A DNA stretch of 64,000 nucleotides from Solen grandis. Its lineage: Eukaryota; Mollusca; Bivalvia; Adapedonta; Solenidae. The translations under genes and the position numbers were made by a program. Numbering within the stretch: the stretch's first letter is position 1; each line of letters opens with the position of its first letter. Of this stretch, positions 44,130 to 57,400 are shown one piece after another. The notes under the pieces were generated by a model. It did not search any database. It saw nothing but the letters and a program-made list of their open reading frames with translations, and was not told where the DNA came from. The stretch covers positions 40,229,417 through 40,293,416 of the forward strand of contig CM037781.1 in the NCBI GenBank assembly GCA_021229015.1. Reading direction: 5' to 3'.

Positions 44130-44815
44130 TAATTAATGAAGTAAATCAAAATCAATAGGGTCATCTACTAGTCATGACCAATACCCTATGAAGTTTGAGG
44201 AATGTGGGCCAAAACGTTCTCCGGTTATTGATCGGAAACGATTTTCACATTTGAGGTCACTGTGACCTTGACCTTTGTCCAAGTGACCCCAAAATCAATA
44301 GGGTTCATTTTTTATTCATGACCAATCAACCCATGAAGTTTGAGGAATGTGGATCCATGCGTTCTCCGGTTATTGATCGGAAACATTTTTCACATTCGAG
44401 GTCATTGTGACCTTGACCTTTAACCAAGTGACCCATAAGTCAATAGGTGTTATCTACTAGTCATGACCAATCACCCTATGGAGTTTGAGGAATGTAGACC
44501 AAAGCCTTCTAAAGTTTTTGATAGGAAACGATTTTCACATTCGAGGGCACTGTAACCTTGACCTTTGACAAAGTGACCCCAATATTAATAGAACAATATA
44601 CTAGTCATGATGAAAAACTCTCTGAAGTTTGTTGAATTCTCCAGTTATTGATAGGAAACGATTTTCACATTCGAGGTCACTGTGACCTTGACCTTCGACC
44701 AAGTAACCCCATAGTAGTCATGACCAATCACTCTATGAAGTTTGAAGAATGCTCCAGTTTTTAAAGGAAACGAAGTTAACAATATACCCCCACTTCTCTG
44801 AAGGGGGGCATAATT
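44130..44815. repeat. Dispersed repeat with palindromic AGGTCA-N3-TGACCT sites
   Basis: Four diverged internal units of about 145 bp, each with tcatgaccaat, gaagtttgaggaatgt, gttattgatcggaaacgatt and then aggtcactgtgaccttgacc. Sites: 44254-44268, 44399-44413, 44544-44558 (degenerate) and 44674-44688. The right end acttctctgaaggggggcat is the inverted end of the element at 25775-26385. Its last part is included in the tandem duplication that follows. Confidence 0.8.
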
Positions 44816-46180
44816 AAGATATTGTTAAAACAATAAGTGTATGAAAAGTATAAGATGCATACATACATTAATACTCTATTATATAAATATTGGCGTGTTT
44901 ATAAATTTCAAGATGATGCTAAGTGATCATATTCACTTGATCCCGCAATATATGCACCATTGATTTAAGATGTTTATTATATTAAGTTATAAATTGTTGA
45001 CACTGCTTAGTAAAACATACCAAAGAAAAAACAATATCCTGAGTGAGTCTGATTCTAGGATTTCTACGCCTGTAGGTATTGATAGTGTGCCTTTATCGAG
45101 CATGTGACATTGTACTGGAATACGATATTGCATCACAACGTGTATTACAAACTAACAATTCATTCACGGAGTCCGATACACAATGAAAGCCTATTACGCT
45201 ATATTGGTCGCTAACAAATAATGCAGGCGTTGTTGTTGCCGGCTGCACAGTTTTTACTTCTTCCTCATGTCAGACTCCCTCTTGCAGAAAATATTCCAGA
45301 CATAGTCTTTCATCTACTCTTGCTTTTGGCTTTATACTTAAAATATTGCTATTTTAGTCAACACCAGTAGACGTACACGCTAACACTAATCAATTTCAGA
45401 TTCGGCAAAGCGTGTTGTCTTAACACTGCTACTTTCTATGAACGACAAAACATAAAACATAGAAAGTACGTACGTATGGTAAAGGAACAATTTTAAAGAT
45501 ATTAAGGTGAAACTTTAATTATAGAAAACAACGTGTGTTAGACTTAATACATACAATATAATAAACATTGGGAATGCCTTAATGAAATTCAAACATAGTA
45601 AAAGTAAGTGTTATAATGTAAGAATACAAGCTTTGTTTAATTAATTTTGTGGCAGCAATACTTTGAAAAAAAAAGCTAAATTATTGCAGGGAATAGAAGG
45701 AAGTGTAAAGACTTAAGTTTAAGATGTTATTGGTGTGCAACAGGATGCTTTATTTCCAGAATCAATATGAAAACTTTTGTTTTCGGATACCAAAGAGAGA
45801 AAAAATCTAATCAACATTCATTGCCATGTTTTAAACTTTTACTTAGATCGTAATGCAAAATAGTAAAATGGATAAAGCGTATGATTAAGAGTTGTGAGTC
45901 TTGGCTTTATTCTTCTGACTTCGAAGAAAAATACAACAATAAAGGCACAGCTAAAAGTATTTCTATAAGATATACAACACATGCAAACAAGTGTATACTT
46001 AAATGCTCAATTAATTAATTAATTAATTAATTAATACAACGGGACAATTTTGAATTCTTTTATTAGCCTTAGAAACTCTTCCCCTTCCCTTCAACTTCAT
46101 GGTTTAAGGCTATTGATCATTTAAGTAACAGAACAATTGTGATAAATTATCCTAAAAATGAATTAAGCCGATCGAAAACG
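44587..46180. repeat. Tandem duplication, copy A (about 1.59 kb)
   Basis: Begins aatagaacaatatactagtc and ends gccgatcgaaaacg; the same start string follows at once at 46181. The two copies are nearly identical along their length. The unit contains the right end of the AGGTCA repeat, then unique-looking AT-rich sequence and a (TTAA)n run at about 46008-46036. No gene is seen in the unit. Confidence 0.93.
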
Positions 46181-47763
46181 AATAGAACAATATACTAGTC
46201 ATGATCAAATACTCTCTGAAGTTTGTTGAATTCTCCAGTTATTGATAGGAAACGATTTTCACATTCGAGGTCACTGTGACCTTGACCTTCGACCAAGTAA
46301 CCCCATAGTAGTCATGACCAATCACTCTATGAAGTTTGAAGAATGCTCCAGTTTTTAAAGGAAACGAAGTTAACAATATACCCCCACTTCTCTGAAGGGG
46401 GGCATAATTAAGATATTGTTAAAACAATAAGAGTATGAAAAGTATTAGATGCATACATACATTAATACTCTATAATATAAATATTGGCGTGTTTATAAAT
46501 TTCAAGATGATGCTAAGTGATCATATTCACTTGATCTCGCAATATATGCACCATTGATTTAAGATATTTATTATATCAAGTTATAAATTGTTGACACTGC
46601 TTCGTAAAACATACCAAAGAAAAAACAATATCCTGAGTGAGTCTGATTCTAGGATTTCTACGCCTGTAGGTATTGATAGTGTGCCTTTATCGAGCATGTG
46701 ACATTGTACTGGAATACGATATTGCATCACAACGTGTATTACAAACTAACAATTCATTCACGGAGTCCGATACACAATGAAAGCCTATTACGCTATATTG
46801 GTCGCTAACAAATAATGCAGGCGTTGTTGTTGCCGGCTGCACAGTTTTTACTTCTTCCTCATGTCAGACTCCCTCTTGCAGAAAATATTCCAGACATAGT
46901 CTTTCATCTACTCTTGCTTTTGGCTTTATACTTAAAATATTGCTATTTTAGTCAACACCAGTAGACGTACACGCTAATACTAATCAATTTCAGATTCGGC
47001 AAAGCGTGTTGTCTTAACACTGCTACTTTCTATGAACGACAAAACATAAAACATAGAAAGTACGTACGTATGGTAAAGGAACAATTTTAAAATAATCTAA
47101 GTGAAAAACGTGTGTTAGACTTGATACATACAATATAATAAACATTGAGAATGCCTTAATGAAATTCAAACATAGTAAAAGTAAGTGTTATAATGTAAGA
47201 ATACAAGCTTTGTTTAATTAATTTTGTGGCAGCAATACTTTGAAATAAAAGCTAATTATTGCAGGGAATAGAAGGAAGTGTAAAGACTTAAGTTTAAGAT
47301 GTTATTGGTGTGCAACAGGATGCTTTATTTCCAGAATCAATATGAAAACTTTTGTTTTCGGATACCACAGAGAGAAAAAATCTAATCAACATTCATTGCC
47401 ATGTTTTAAACTTTTACTTAGATCGTAATGCAAAATAGTAAAATGGATAAAGCGTATGTTTAAGAGTTGTGAGTCTTGGCTTTATTCTTCTGACTTCGTA
47501 GAAAAATACAACAACAATAAAGGCACAGCTAAAAGTATTTCTATAAGATATACAACACATGCAAACAAGTGTATATATTAAATGCTCAATTAATTAATTA
47601 ATTTATTTATTAATACAACGGGCCAATTTTGAATTCTTTTATTTTCCTTAGAAACTCTTCCCCTTCCCTTCAACTTCATGGTTTAAGGCTATTGATCATT
47701 TAAGTAACAGAACAATTGTGATATATTATCCTAAAAATGCATTAAGCCGATCGAAAACGAATA
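46181..47763. repeat. Tandem duplication, copy B (about 1.58 kb)
   Basis: Head-to-tail copy of 44587-46180. Differences: scattered single-base changes, a short deletion near 47090-47105 where copy A reads aaggtgaaactttaattata, and a changed (TTAA)n run. Includes a further aggtcactgtgacct site at 46268-46282. Confidence 0.93.
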
Positions 47764-49733
47764 TGACAGTATGATCTATCAGTCCGCAAATTCGAATAAG
47801 TTATTATGTCAGACAACTTCTAGAACAAATATTACCACATTTTATTAATTAAAGCATGAGAAACATACATCAACCCATGAAATAGCCTTATTAATATCTA
47901 ATCATTAGAGTAGGGACTCTTAAGGAAGCAACTATTTCTACATCACCAGCACAAATACCATAATAAGTTGGATTTTTGTGTCTTTTTCGTATTTGTTAAA
48001 GACAACAACACTTGATAAATGACAACTAGATTCTCTTTTATATTCATTCGAATCACTTTACAAAGACTTGTGAATACTAGACTGTCTGTATATCATGTTG
48101 ACCTGAAACCAGTAAAAGACCAGACTGATTGGTTTAACATTGTTTACCCCTCAATTGAGAAAATGTTGTGCTGTCTTATGATATATCTTTAACAACTTTC
48201 TAACCAGCCTTCATGAAGTAAATTTAAAGGTGAATTATGTGCTTATGTGCTTACATTTATATATTAATTGCTCTGAGTTATATAAGTATACATGCATGTT
48301 TGTGCGGTCATGTATTAAATTATATACATTTACACTATTCTATGTTTCAATATATTCATTTTTGAGGAGACCGGAATTTCTTATGAAATACATTTTGACT
48401 ACAAACATGCATGATTGATTATGTTGATTACAACTACTCCCATATCATACTATGCTTTTTCATGCGAATGTTTGACAAAAATGATTTCAATGAAATATCT
48501 GTCTGAATCTCTCTCTATTTATAGAATGCTATATCACCGTGATTTGATATAACGTTTATCATAACAGGTTTTTAGGATTATAAAAACATTCCACTCATTA
48601 TGAATGAAATAAACACATACATTTAAAATTGATATGAGACGTCAATCGGTACGCAAACATTGATTAAATACGTATCTTATACTGTATTAAGATATGAAAA
48701 AGAAAATAGATTAACCAGATAATCAAATGTTTAATATCCATGATCACACAATACACATCGTCTGAAAATACCTAAGCCATTCGCAAAAAAGGCAAAAGAA
48801 ATGACTCGAAAAATGCCGAAAGTAGCCGCATCTTGTTTACTCATCCGGGTACTTAAATGGCGTCTCTTCGAATTTAAAAGCCGCTCATTAAGTAAACAGC
48901 CTTAAAAGATAACAGTTTGCACCAAACAATAGAATGGAGTCATCACAATTTAAATCTAAGAATAAATATGAACTGATCTCTGAAAATATTATTTTGATAT
49001 GATCTTATAGTTTCCCTAAAATTGATCTTTTTCTTGTTGTTTTTATCTGTACAGTAATCTACATTTTTAAAAAAGAATATAGAAACTCCCGATGTTTAAT
49101 TCATTTATTGTTTAGTCTAATTTACATGTGTGCAAATTTTTTGAAAAATCTTTCCGTTAGAAATTACTCGTTAAAACGCCTTTAGATCAAAAATCCCCAA
49201 GTGCAAATCCTGAAAATGCTTATTTAACACATCTTGAAACTTAACACCCTCAATTTATTAGTCAGAAATACTGACGGAGTAAATGGGTTGTGGAATTTAT
49301 TTGTTCTCGTACTCGTTCAAACCATATACTTTACCCTGATTTATATCTAAAATACAACAAAGGCGATTGTTTATCACATATATCCAGTCGCAAATGTCTG
49401 TCAGGGCGATCAATTTTGATGATAAGAAACGTGCAATTTACTGTTACATTATCATACACAATATATCATTTTTTGTACAGCTCCAGGAAATTATCTTTCC
49501 TATTATACTTAAAAATGACATCCAGAGAAGAGAAGTGCACATTTATTTACGATTATTGAAAAAAAAAACGTGAAGAAGGTGCTTATCTTCTCCTCATTTA
49601 TATGTCACTCGTATTTCCTCCAATGAAAATGAAAAACGTAAATAATTATTTTAAACACAAAAGGTATTCGAAGATCTACCAATGCAATTATAACATAAAC
49701 TATTTGATTTATATTAGTTATACATAAGCATAT
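47764..49733. other. Non-coding, AT-rich
   Basis: No supported exon; overlapping frames at 49290-49573 show no coding features. Confidence 0.45.
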
Positions 49734-50401
49734 TGTGATGACCCGGTACCCCACACACTGTATTTATGCTATGATTGAATATTCATTCTAATGTATACCT
49801 GTCATAACTGATATATTGTAGTTATTTTGAACTTGTTTACTTACAATCTTTCTTTCTCTAACAGTTTCAAACACTAAGTAAGTAGGGTATATAAGGCTTT
49901 GCGTCCGCTTGTTTCATCACGGTGCAGACAAATATCTTTAGGGTTAGGACTCATTGATACTCTTCTTGATAACTTTTATTTATTCTAGTAGTTTAAATTT
50001 ATTTGTTTACTACACATTTAAAGTGGTACTTTAATTATAAACAGAGCTCTTAGATTAGAGTAATACATTGATATTTAATTACTTAAATACAGGTTTGGTT
50101 AATTATCTTGCAGAGGTTAGGGTATTATTTACATTCATAGGCTGCTATATTGGGGATTAACTTTGAGAGGAAAGTGAGAAAGAGTTTCGTATTAATTCAT
50201 TGATATAGTTTATTCTTATTATGAGCGTTTCATACTTTAATTAAAATTCAGTTAATTTTACATTTGCCTTACTTGTCCTTCATGTCCACTGGTTTATTTA
50301 TTTAATTTTAAAAACTGCGGAGTCAAACAACATCACTCGCATCCATCACCATGAGTAGCTCTCTTTTAAGATTAGATTACAACATCATCTCGGCGTAAAC
50401 A
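49734..50401 (+). mobile_element. 5' LTR of a Ty3/gypsy-like element
   Basis: Starts TGTGATGACCCGGTACCCC and ends at about cggcgtaaaca, the usual TG...CA ends. It contains a TATA box in gggtatataaggctttgcgt (about 49887) followed by a plausible transcription start. Immediately downstream, tggcggcagtggtgggatc (from 50408) resembles the primer-binding site of gypsy-type elements, and gag remnants follow. No second LTR copy is present in the window. Confidence 0.65.
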
Positions 50402-50489
50402 TATTTATGGCGGCAGTGGTGGGATCTGTGAATAAGTCGCAGGTCCAGTTATACGAATAAAACTTTCATAACAAGGCAGCACAAGACAC

Positions 50490-51413
50490 ATGGAAATGGA
50501 TGAGAGAAATGTAGTGATAACATTTCGGGACAAGGAGGATATCACAGCTAGGCCATTCAGCAATGGTGTCTTGAACAATATCACTGCTCATGATAACGCA
50601 ATTGAGGGAGACATATTTGGATTTGCACAACATCAGGATGACAGTAATAGGACCTCAGCTCAAATGAAGAAAAAAAAACAACAACAAAAAACATGGATCA
50701 AGCCCTAGATCAGTTTCAGTTGATACCCTGCAAGACTTAACAGGAATATTGAGAGATGTAATTAAGGAGCTACATTCTTTAAGGAAGCAAGGAGGCAGTC
50801 AGGCAGAGAACAGCGGATCACAGGTAGGGAATAGGAGTTGGCTGAATGAAACAAATCCAAATAGGAATCAAGCAGAAAGCAGATTTCGAGTATTGAAACT
50901 TCAAGATCCTATGCTACAAAGTTTAGCAGGAGGAACCAGGGAGTAGGAGAAACAACAGAAGAGTATGCATTTGAACTCAAGATATTGTACGATAAAGCAA
51001 ATGGATATCGTGATAGGCAAACCCGGGATGAGGACCTTGTTAGGAGATTCTTAGTTGGACTGAGAAATAGAGATGCAAGGTTTGAAATTGAGTTTCATAA
51101 GGAACCAATTACGATTGATGTAAATTTCACTGAAACCAGAAGCATTAACAGAAATGAGCAGCATAACAGGAGAGGTTATAGGAGGGTGTACATGTCTGTG
51201 GAAGAGAAATTAGACAGAAACAGGACAAGAATAAACATAGTATCAGAGAGTAAGCAACATACATTGAATGAAGAAAATATGACAATAATAGCAGCAACAT
51301 TAACACAAAATAACACAGATCGGACAAATAACACAGATGAGAATGGACAAAAGCAGGTCATGGAAATGATACTGAAAGGAATACACCAGGCTCATTTCAA
51401 ACTATACCATTAA
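50490..51413 (+). pseudogene. Ty3/gypsy-like gag remnant, frameshifted
   Basis: Three consecutive frames carry one broken gag: residues from MEMDERNVVITF, a second piece ending RFRVLKLQDPML, and a third with ETTEEYAFELKILYDKANGY and RDEDLVRRFLVGLRNRDARF. The last piece has the EEY..L....A.....DEDLVRRFL.GL pattern of retrotransposon Gag capsid. At least two frameshifts, one at a run of A near 50670, make it non-functional. Its start lies just below the LTR and primer-binding site. Confidence 0.7.
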
Positions 51414-53494
51414 ATATACCAACATTAATGCACCATTTTGACATAATTATCTTTATGATACATGTATACTGGAATAACGAAGATATGTCTTTTGACATAA
51501 TTATCTCTGTGATACAAACGAAGATATGTCTTTTTTAAAGTTTGTGTTTTCATGTAGGTATTAATCGTCTATGATCGTCGCCATCTTTTTTTACATTTAC
51601 CTTTGTGTGACGTCATGAACACACTTCCGTTTGTCACCGTTCGACTTCACCACCCCCATCACCTTCTCGAACGAATCATTTAGTTTGCAACAGAAAATAA
51701 TACTCTTATAAAAGTATGCATGTTCATATCCATGTATTGTATTACCGATTTTGCGTTCCGAATGTAATTACAACTTAATAAAGGTCAACAACAACGATAT
51801 CATTTTCGTTATTATCTATCTATTAAATGATGACGCTATAAATGTATGGACTATAATGAAAGGTGTGACTGTAATTGTGGTGGGGGTCCAGTTAAGTCTC
51901 GGGCCAGTATTGTGACACCAATAACAGAGAAATAAAAGAACAAGCAACCACGGGGTGTCGCAGGGATGCACATGGTTTTTGCTGACAGAACGGAATCAAC
52001 TGATTGATTTATATGACTATGTGTGAACTATCTTTTACTTTTATGATAATAGCCAATCACATAATGATGTGAAATAAAGGCGGTTCATCCCCTCATTACG
52101 GTGCAACTTTGCGAAACATTGTTAGTAATGTTATAAAGAACAAAAGAAATGTCATAATTGATGTGCGTTTGATCGGCTGGAGAATAATTTTGTTTGAACT
52201 TTAAATCATAAAACATATATAACAGGGACCTTGTATAAATTGTTATGATAGAAATATGTGTATAATTCAGATTATCTGTTGTAAAATTGTCCCAAATGAA
52301 AAATCAACTAAAGATTTTTTTGTAGTTTGCATTCCAAATAAAGATAGAATCAGGATAAAAAAGAGGGATAACTAGAGCTGTGCTGAAACTCCCAAAGTAT
52401 AGATAAACGTCAAGTCGTAACAGTTGAAATTAAATCACATTATGAAAATGTCAACTTCCATACACCTGAAAATGTATGCTTACCTTTGAATTTAACTCAA
52501 TATGTCTAAACATATGGTATCACACAAAAAAAAATCATGTTCGGACAAAAATATGAAAATACATAACAAGAAATATCTTTAAAAACGATACTCGGCCGGG
52601 GTAACCAGCTTGATGGTTAGTGTCTGAATCGCTTAACACTAATGGATTTTGTTTTTGGTTTAATAATTGTGAAATTCCTGTGTCAGTGCAGCTCTTTGAA
52701 ATACCACGGATCCAAATAATTCGTACAATCTTGGTAGACACTTACAGCCTTAAAACATCTGCACATTAGACTTCGTTTCGCGTGCTACATTACGAAACCG
52801 AATGTTACGTTTTTGTTGAATATAGGATCTGTTAGGGTCGAACAATCAATTTCGAAATCTATGTGTTTCCTATATATTAGCGTTTTACTCTTTAAGTTTA
52901 CCTTAAAAAGGTGCAGTGTCTTACTTTTCGGAACAAATCGTTCGCAGGGGAAGAAAACTTCAACTTTTAAAACAAACAGAGATCTAAAGAACTCGTTTCC
53001 GAAACTCCTTTCTTTTCTTTTGACTAATTTTACAATGACCAATGGGAATATAGCAAAGTATATAATAACAAATGAAAAACCTCATTTTATTCCGCTTCAT
53101 TACTGTGTGTTTCACAGGAAGTCAGGGTGAAAATAAACGGCCTAACGGCCGAAAAAACAAAACAGTTTAATTACCCATATATAAATGAATTACTCTTTGA
53201 TTTTTATATGAAAATAGGAAGGCAGTCGATAGTTACTTTAAAATTGTTAAAATTGTTGTCAACATTTATTCACAATTAATTGTACTAATCACCGAAGTGT
53301 GCAGATGGCGTCATAATTATATCTGGGAAATCTCGCGAGATAGCGAGATGTATACATTGGCTGTGCTCATGCTGAGGCACGTAGCGCGTATAAACTCGTC
53401 TTAAAAAGTTATTTCTTGATCATTAGGCGTGTGTTGATGAAATGAATTATGCAAATCGATCTTTTTCAATACAAAACAAGTTGTTATCAGCCGA
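51414..53494. other. AT-rich segment separating the two gag parts
   Basis: No conserved frame. A near-direct repeat cgaagatatgtcttttgaca lies near 51480 and again as cgaagatatgtctttttt at about 51520. A 105-codon frame at 52813-53130 has no recognisable features. No terminal repeats were found to prove that this is an inserted element. Confidence 0.4.
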
Positions 53495-53689
53495 GTGTAT
53501 TCCTTGAAGAGATTAAAAAAGCTGGAAGAAACATTGCAATACAAGAGTAAAGCTGCAAAAAGAAGAATAGATATAGAATGTTTTAACTGTCAAAAGATAG
53601 GACATTTTGCTCGTGACTGTCCTGTGAAAAGTAGGTTTTCATACTGGCAGAAGAAAGAAGAAAGGGATATAAATATGGAGGAAAATTAA
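53495..53689 (+). pseudogene. Gag nucleocapsid fragment with CCHC zinc knuckle
   Basis: A 64-codon frame with coiled, basic sequence (LKRLKKLEETLQYKSKAAKR) followed by CFNCQKIGHFARDC, a perfect CX2CX4HX4C zinc knuckle (53579-53620). This is the expected C-terminal part of a gypsy Gag. It is separated from the capsid remnant by about 2 kb of unrelated AT-rich sequence, probably an insertion or rearrangement. No protease, reverse transcriptase or integrase follows in readable form. Confidence 0.7.
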
Positions 53690-53883
53690 CAATCACAGGA
53701 TCAAGATTTAATTATCCAAGGACCATCTCTTTCGGCTAAAATGGGGTCCATTTAGAAAGAATTAATGGTCAAAATAAAGGAGGGAAAATATCAGAGGAAA
53801 ATAAAGTCTCAAACATATTGGGAGGAGATCTTGATTGTGGAGTCCATATCTAGGGAAGTATAGGAGTACAACTAACACATACC

Positions 53884-54475
53884 ATGGATAAGAGAGCATC
53901 ACAAATAATTGCTGACATCGAGGATGACAATACTGCAGGATATGCTAGGCAAGGGAGAGATGCACGTGCATTGCTTAACAACGTTGATGAATCAGTAGAA
54001 AGGGTACACTATAAGCCAAATTGTAGAGAGAAGGAAAAGGACAGACCAGACATACACCAAAGAAGACGACCAAGGATCAGTGGTTATGGAGCCATCGTGG
54101 GTCAAGAGAGCACATGCTGATGGACTCCCCATAGGATGGGTTGAAGTAAAGCAAGGACCTAAAGGGTTGTTCAGACAATCTGGTGTATTATCTGATCGGA
54201 ATGGTACCAGTATAACTCAGGATGCAATTTGGACTGTTCATGAAGATACACTGAGTTATGAAAGAAACATTCAAGATGACAAGGAGATGACCTCCCTGCA
54301 AATGGATTACCACTGCCAGGCTGGTGAGAACCCAATGTATGATGACAGCATGACTAAGGAAATGGAAAGAAGTGGAATAAGCTGTAGTTATGTTGGTGGA
54401 GCAAGTCATCACAGTCCAGTTAACATTGTCTCCAGGATGGCAACAACTGTATTTGCCAAGAAACAAAACCACTGA
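53884..54475 (+). pseudogene. Broken open frames downstream of the zinc knuckle, unrecognised
   Basis: Two overlapping frames, the first including MDKRASQIIADIEDDNTAGY and the second RAHADGLPIGWVEVKQGPKG. They have the hydrophilic, A-rich coding look of the gag parts and the same strand, so they probably belong to the same element, but I recognise no domain. A frameshift near 54090 separates them. Confidence 0.35.
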
Positions 54476-54479
54476 TACC

Positions 54480-57400
54480 AGGATCCGCTAGTGTCATAAC
54501 GCCTGAACCTCATCAGTATGGTGATCTGAAGACTAATAACCTGATGTTTCAAGATGATGAAAAATGACAGCAACATCTCGGCACGTAACAATATGCTTGT
54601 TTTATGAGAACCGTTTTGAGTACAATGAGTCTGCCTTTGACAGACATGTCTACTTATACCATGTTTCTTCGTATCTTAATTGGTAACCCGATGAACATGG
54701 ACATCAATTATCTTCATTTAGTGGTCAAAACTAACTTTCTGTCGTTGTTCTTCTGTTAAGGGGGCAAAGGAATATCTGAAAGAAAAAAAAAGATAAAAAA
54801 TTACCTGTAGCTCGACCAGAAAAACAATCCTTTTTGTGAATTTTCGCCCAAAAGGCTTTCTAAAAAATATTGCATTTTAACCAAAAACAACATGGCGTTA
54901 TATGTCACTTTTTTCACGTTCCGACTGTGTTGCAGGGGACGTGCGGCTGCTGGCATGAATGGCAAATTTGGCATTATCTGTATTAAAGTTTACAATTAAA
55001 ATAATATAATACGGAATAAAAAGTAAGCTAAGGTCAATAACGTTCGAACATCATTTTATTAATTTGAGTGTCTGAACAATGACAGATGTGGGCGTGGCCC
55101 CGTTCTTATTAATTGAAAAGACATTTGCTTTATGATAAAAAAGCAAGTATTCCACAATGCTTACATCAAATCTCACTCGTAAATAAGCAACATTTAATTA
55201 GCTCCAAACATTAATAAGCTAATAACCCGATACAGTTACTTCCAAATCTCACTCGTAAATAAGCAGCACTTGATTAGCACCAACTACTGCTTTTACTAAA
55301 AAAAAAACATAGGTTAACACAGCATAGAAAATGTGGCAGTAGTTTTGCAGTTGTGTATAGCAAAATGAGATAGATATGCATTAAGGATAGCCCCAAAATC
55401 TATCTCTACGGCCCAAAGCGGCAGTAAGGCCACAAAGAGGTAGAATAGATGGCATTACATATACGACAAAGCTTAAAGCTAAATTAAACTACATACGAAT
55501 CTCGGTATTTGAAGAGACGTCGGGACCGACGTTTCACTTCGAATTAAGCATCTGTTTGAATGATCTATTATGATCGAAAATAGTTAGGTTCGGATAAAGG
55601 GACGGCTTTGGGTAACGTATGTTTGAATAACCGAGATCCGACTTAAAGCTATTTACTCTGTTTTAGTGGTGCAGCCCATCTTTAATTTTATCTATAAAAA
55701 GTTTGTTGTCCACATCTGTAAAAACATTGCAAAATAGAAAAAATTAATGTCTTCCATTGAAATAAAAATATTAATAAATTTGAATTTACATAGCTTCTTA
55801 TCAAAGGGTTCTGACCGGAAAGGCTCGTCATATATCAATATATATATATAATAATAAAATATAAGGTATACTACTTCAAATTGAAATTGATTCATAAAAG
55901 TCAATATACCAGTCATGAAGGCACCTTTATATACTTTGCACTTGTCGCAAGCGTATACATTTACACAGAAAAACACTACTTTTCACCCATGCAAACGCAA
56001 AGCAAGCAAATATCCTGCATTTCGAGACTAACCCTATATTTTAAGAATATTGACACGAGTTCGTTCACCCGGTCTACCTTTGAAAACATTGGTTTCTGCG
56101 AAAGGACGAGGTAAACCGATGCAATAATTCCATAGATCAAACTAATTACTCACATCGGCATGCATAATTTTCAACCGCATATAATTCAATAGACATCGCC
56201 AATTTCAACCGCTGGCCTACTTTCACTTCTATTATTTTGCGAATCTCATTACCATTAGGGTAACACTATAAATGTTTGTTTGTATAGGTAGAAACAGTCA
56301 TTCAAACGTCTCTTTCTTTTGAAAGTCACCAGATTCGCAGAATGGCTGGATTGAAGTGAAAGCATCTGCATCGCACAAATTTGCGTATCTATTTAAAATA
56401 CATGTTCGCATTTTTCCCTCTAAATTTTCCTTTATGACTATGCGGAAAAACAGTTTCAAAATTGTGTTTTCTTTATTATCACCCCGTCATGTTTTATTTT
56501 TATTTAAATACGATTTGCACCATAGAAGTACATACTGAGTTGAAATGCATTAATAATTGAACGTACACCTAAACTAATATTAAATTAAATTACAATATTT
56601 ATTCATTTTGTATATCACACTAGGTGTAGACGAAACATTTAGTTGCATTAATTCCTTTTAAGATTCGTCCAAATAAGTGATGTCTTATATTTTCTTATGA
56701 ATTCATTGCTAAGCTACATGTAGCATATTCAACGAGGTTACCATTTTGAAAGGATTCTAAATGAAGATTTAGAGGGAGGGAAGAAATTTTAACACGTCCC
56801 TGTGGATAGTGAACCTTTATTTGAGTGGATGGGAAATATTGGAAAGAGAGCATATGTCAGAAATAGTTGAGCGATGGAGGCTTCTGTTTAGGCGAGATGG
56901 AATATTCTATCTTATTTTTGCCATACGGGAGGTTTTTAACAGCTCTCTAACTGATAAAACAAGAAAATTAAACTAAAGTTATTTAAGACATGGGAAATTA
57001 TTTGAGAAATACAAAACAAAACGAGAAATTGAATGGAAATATAGGACAGCTGAATCGTAAAGGGCCTGGGCAGAAATGTGGAAATTGTCAAAGGATTCTG
57101 ATGTTGAAGTAACAGCGATCTGGAAACATCATTTTTAATGTATACATTATACAACATCAACTTTCTCTCGACGATTCCTGGGTTTAATATTAAGTAATTT
57201 GTGTCTTGGAAGGTCTTAAAAAGCACCAACCACACGGAAGTAACTTGTAAACCTTGGATCCGTAGATGATGTCCACTCAGCCTAAAAAGTAGCACATTAT
57301 ATTAAGAATTCACTTCTTCATTATTAGTTTAAATGATACATGAGAACCCTAATCTATATTTTTATGTGTAACAAACATTAATAGAAGTAATCAGTTAATA

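Noticed and set aside
44587..47763. Tandem duplication as a pair of LTRs
   Set aside because: The copies are directly adjacent with no internal region, lack TG...CA ends and carry no primer-binding site.
56936..57295. 119-codon minus-strand hydrophobic frame
   Set aside because: Hydrophobicity follows from AT-rich codons; no conserved pattern or gene context.
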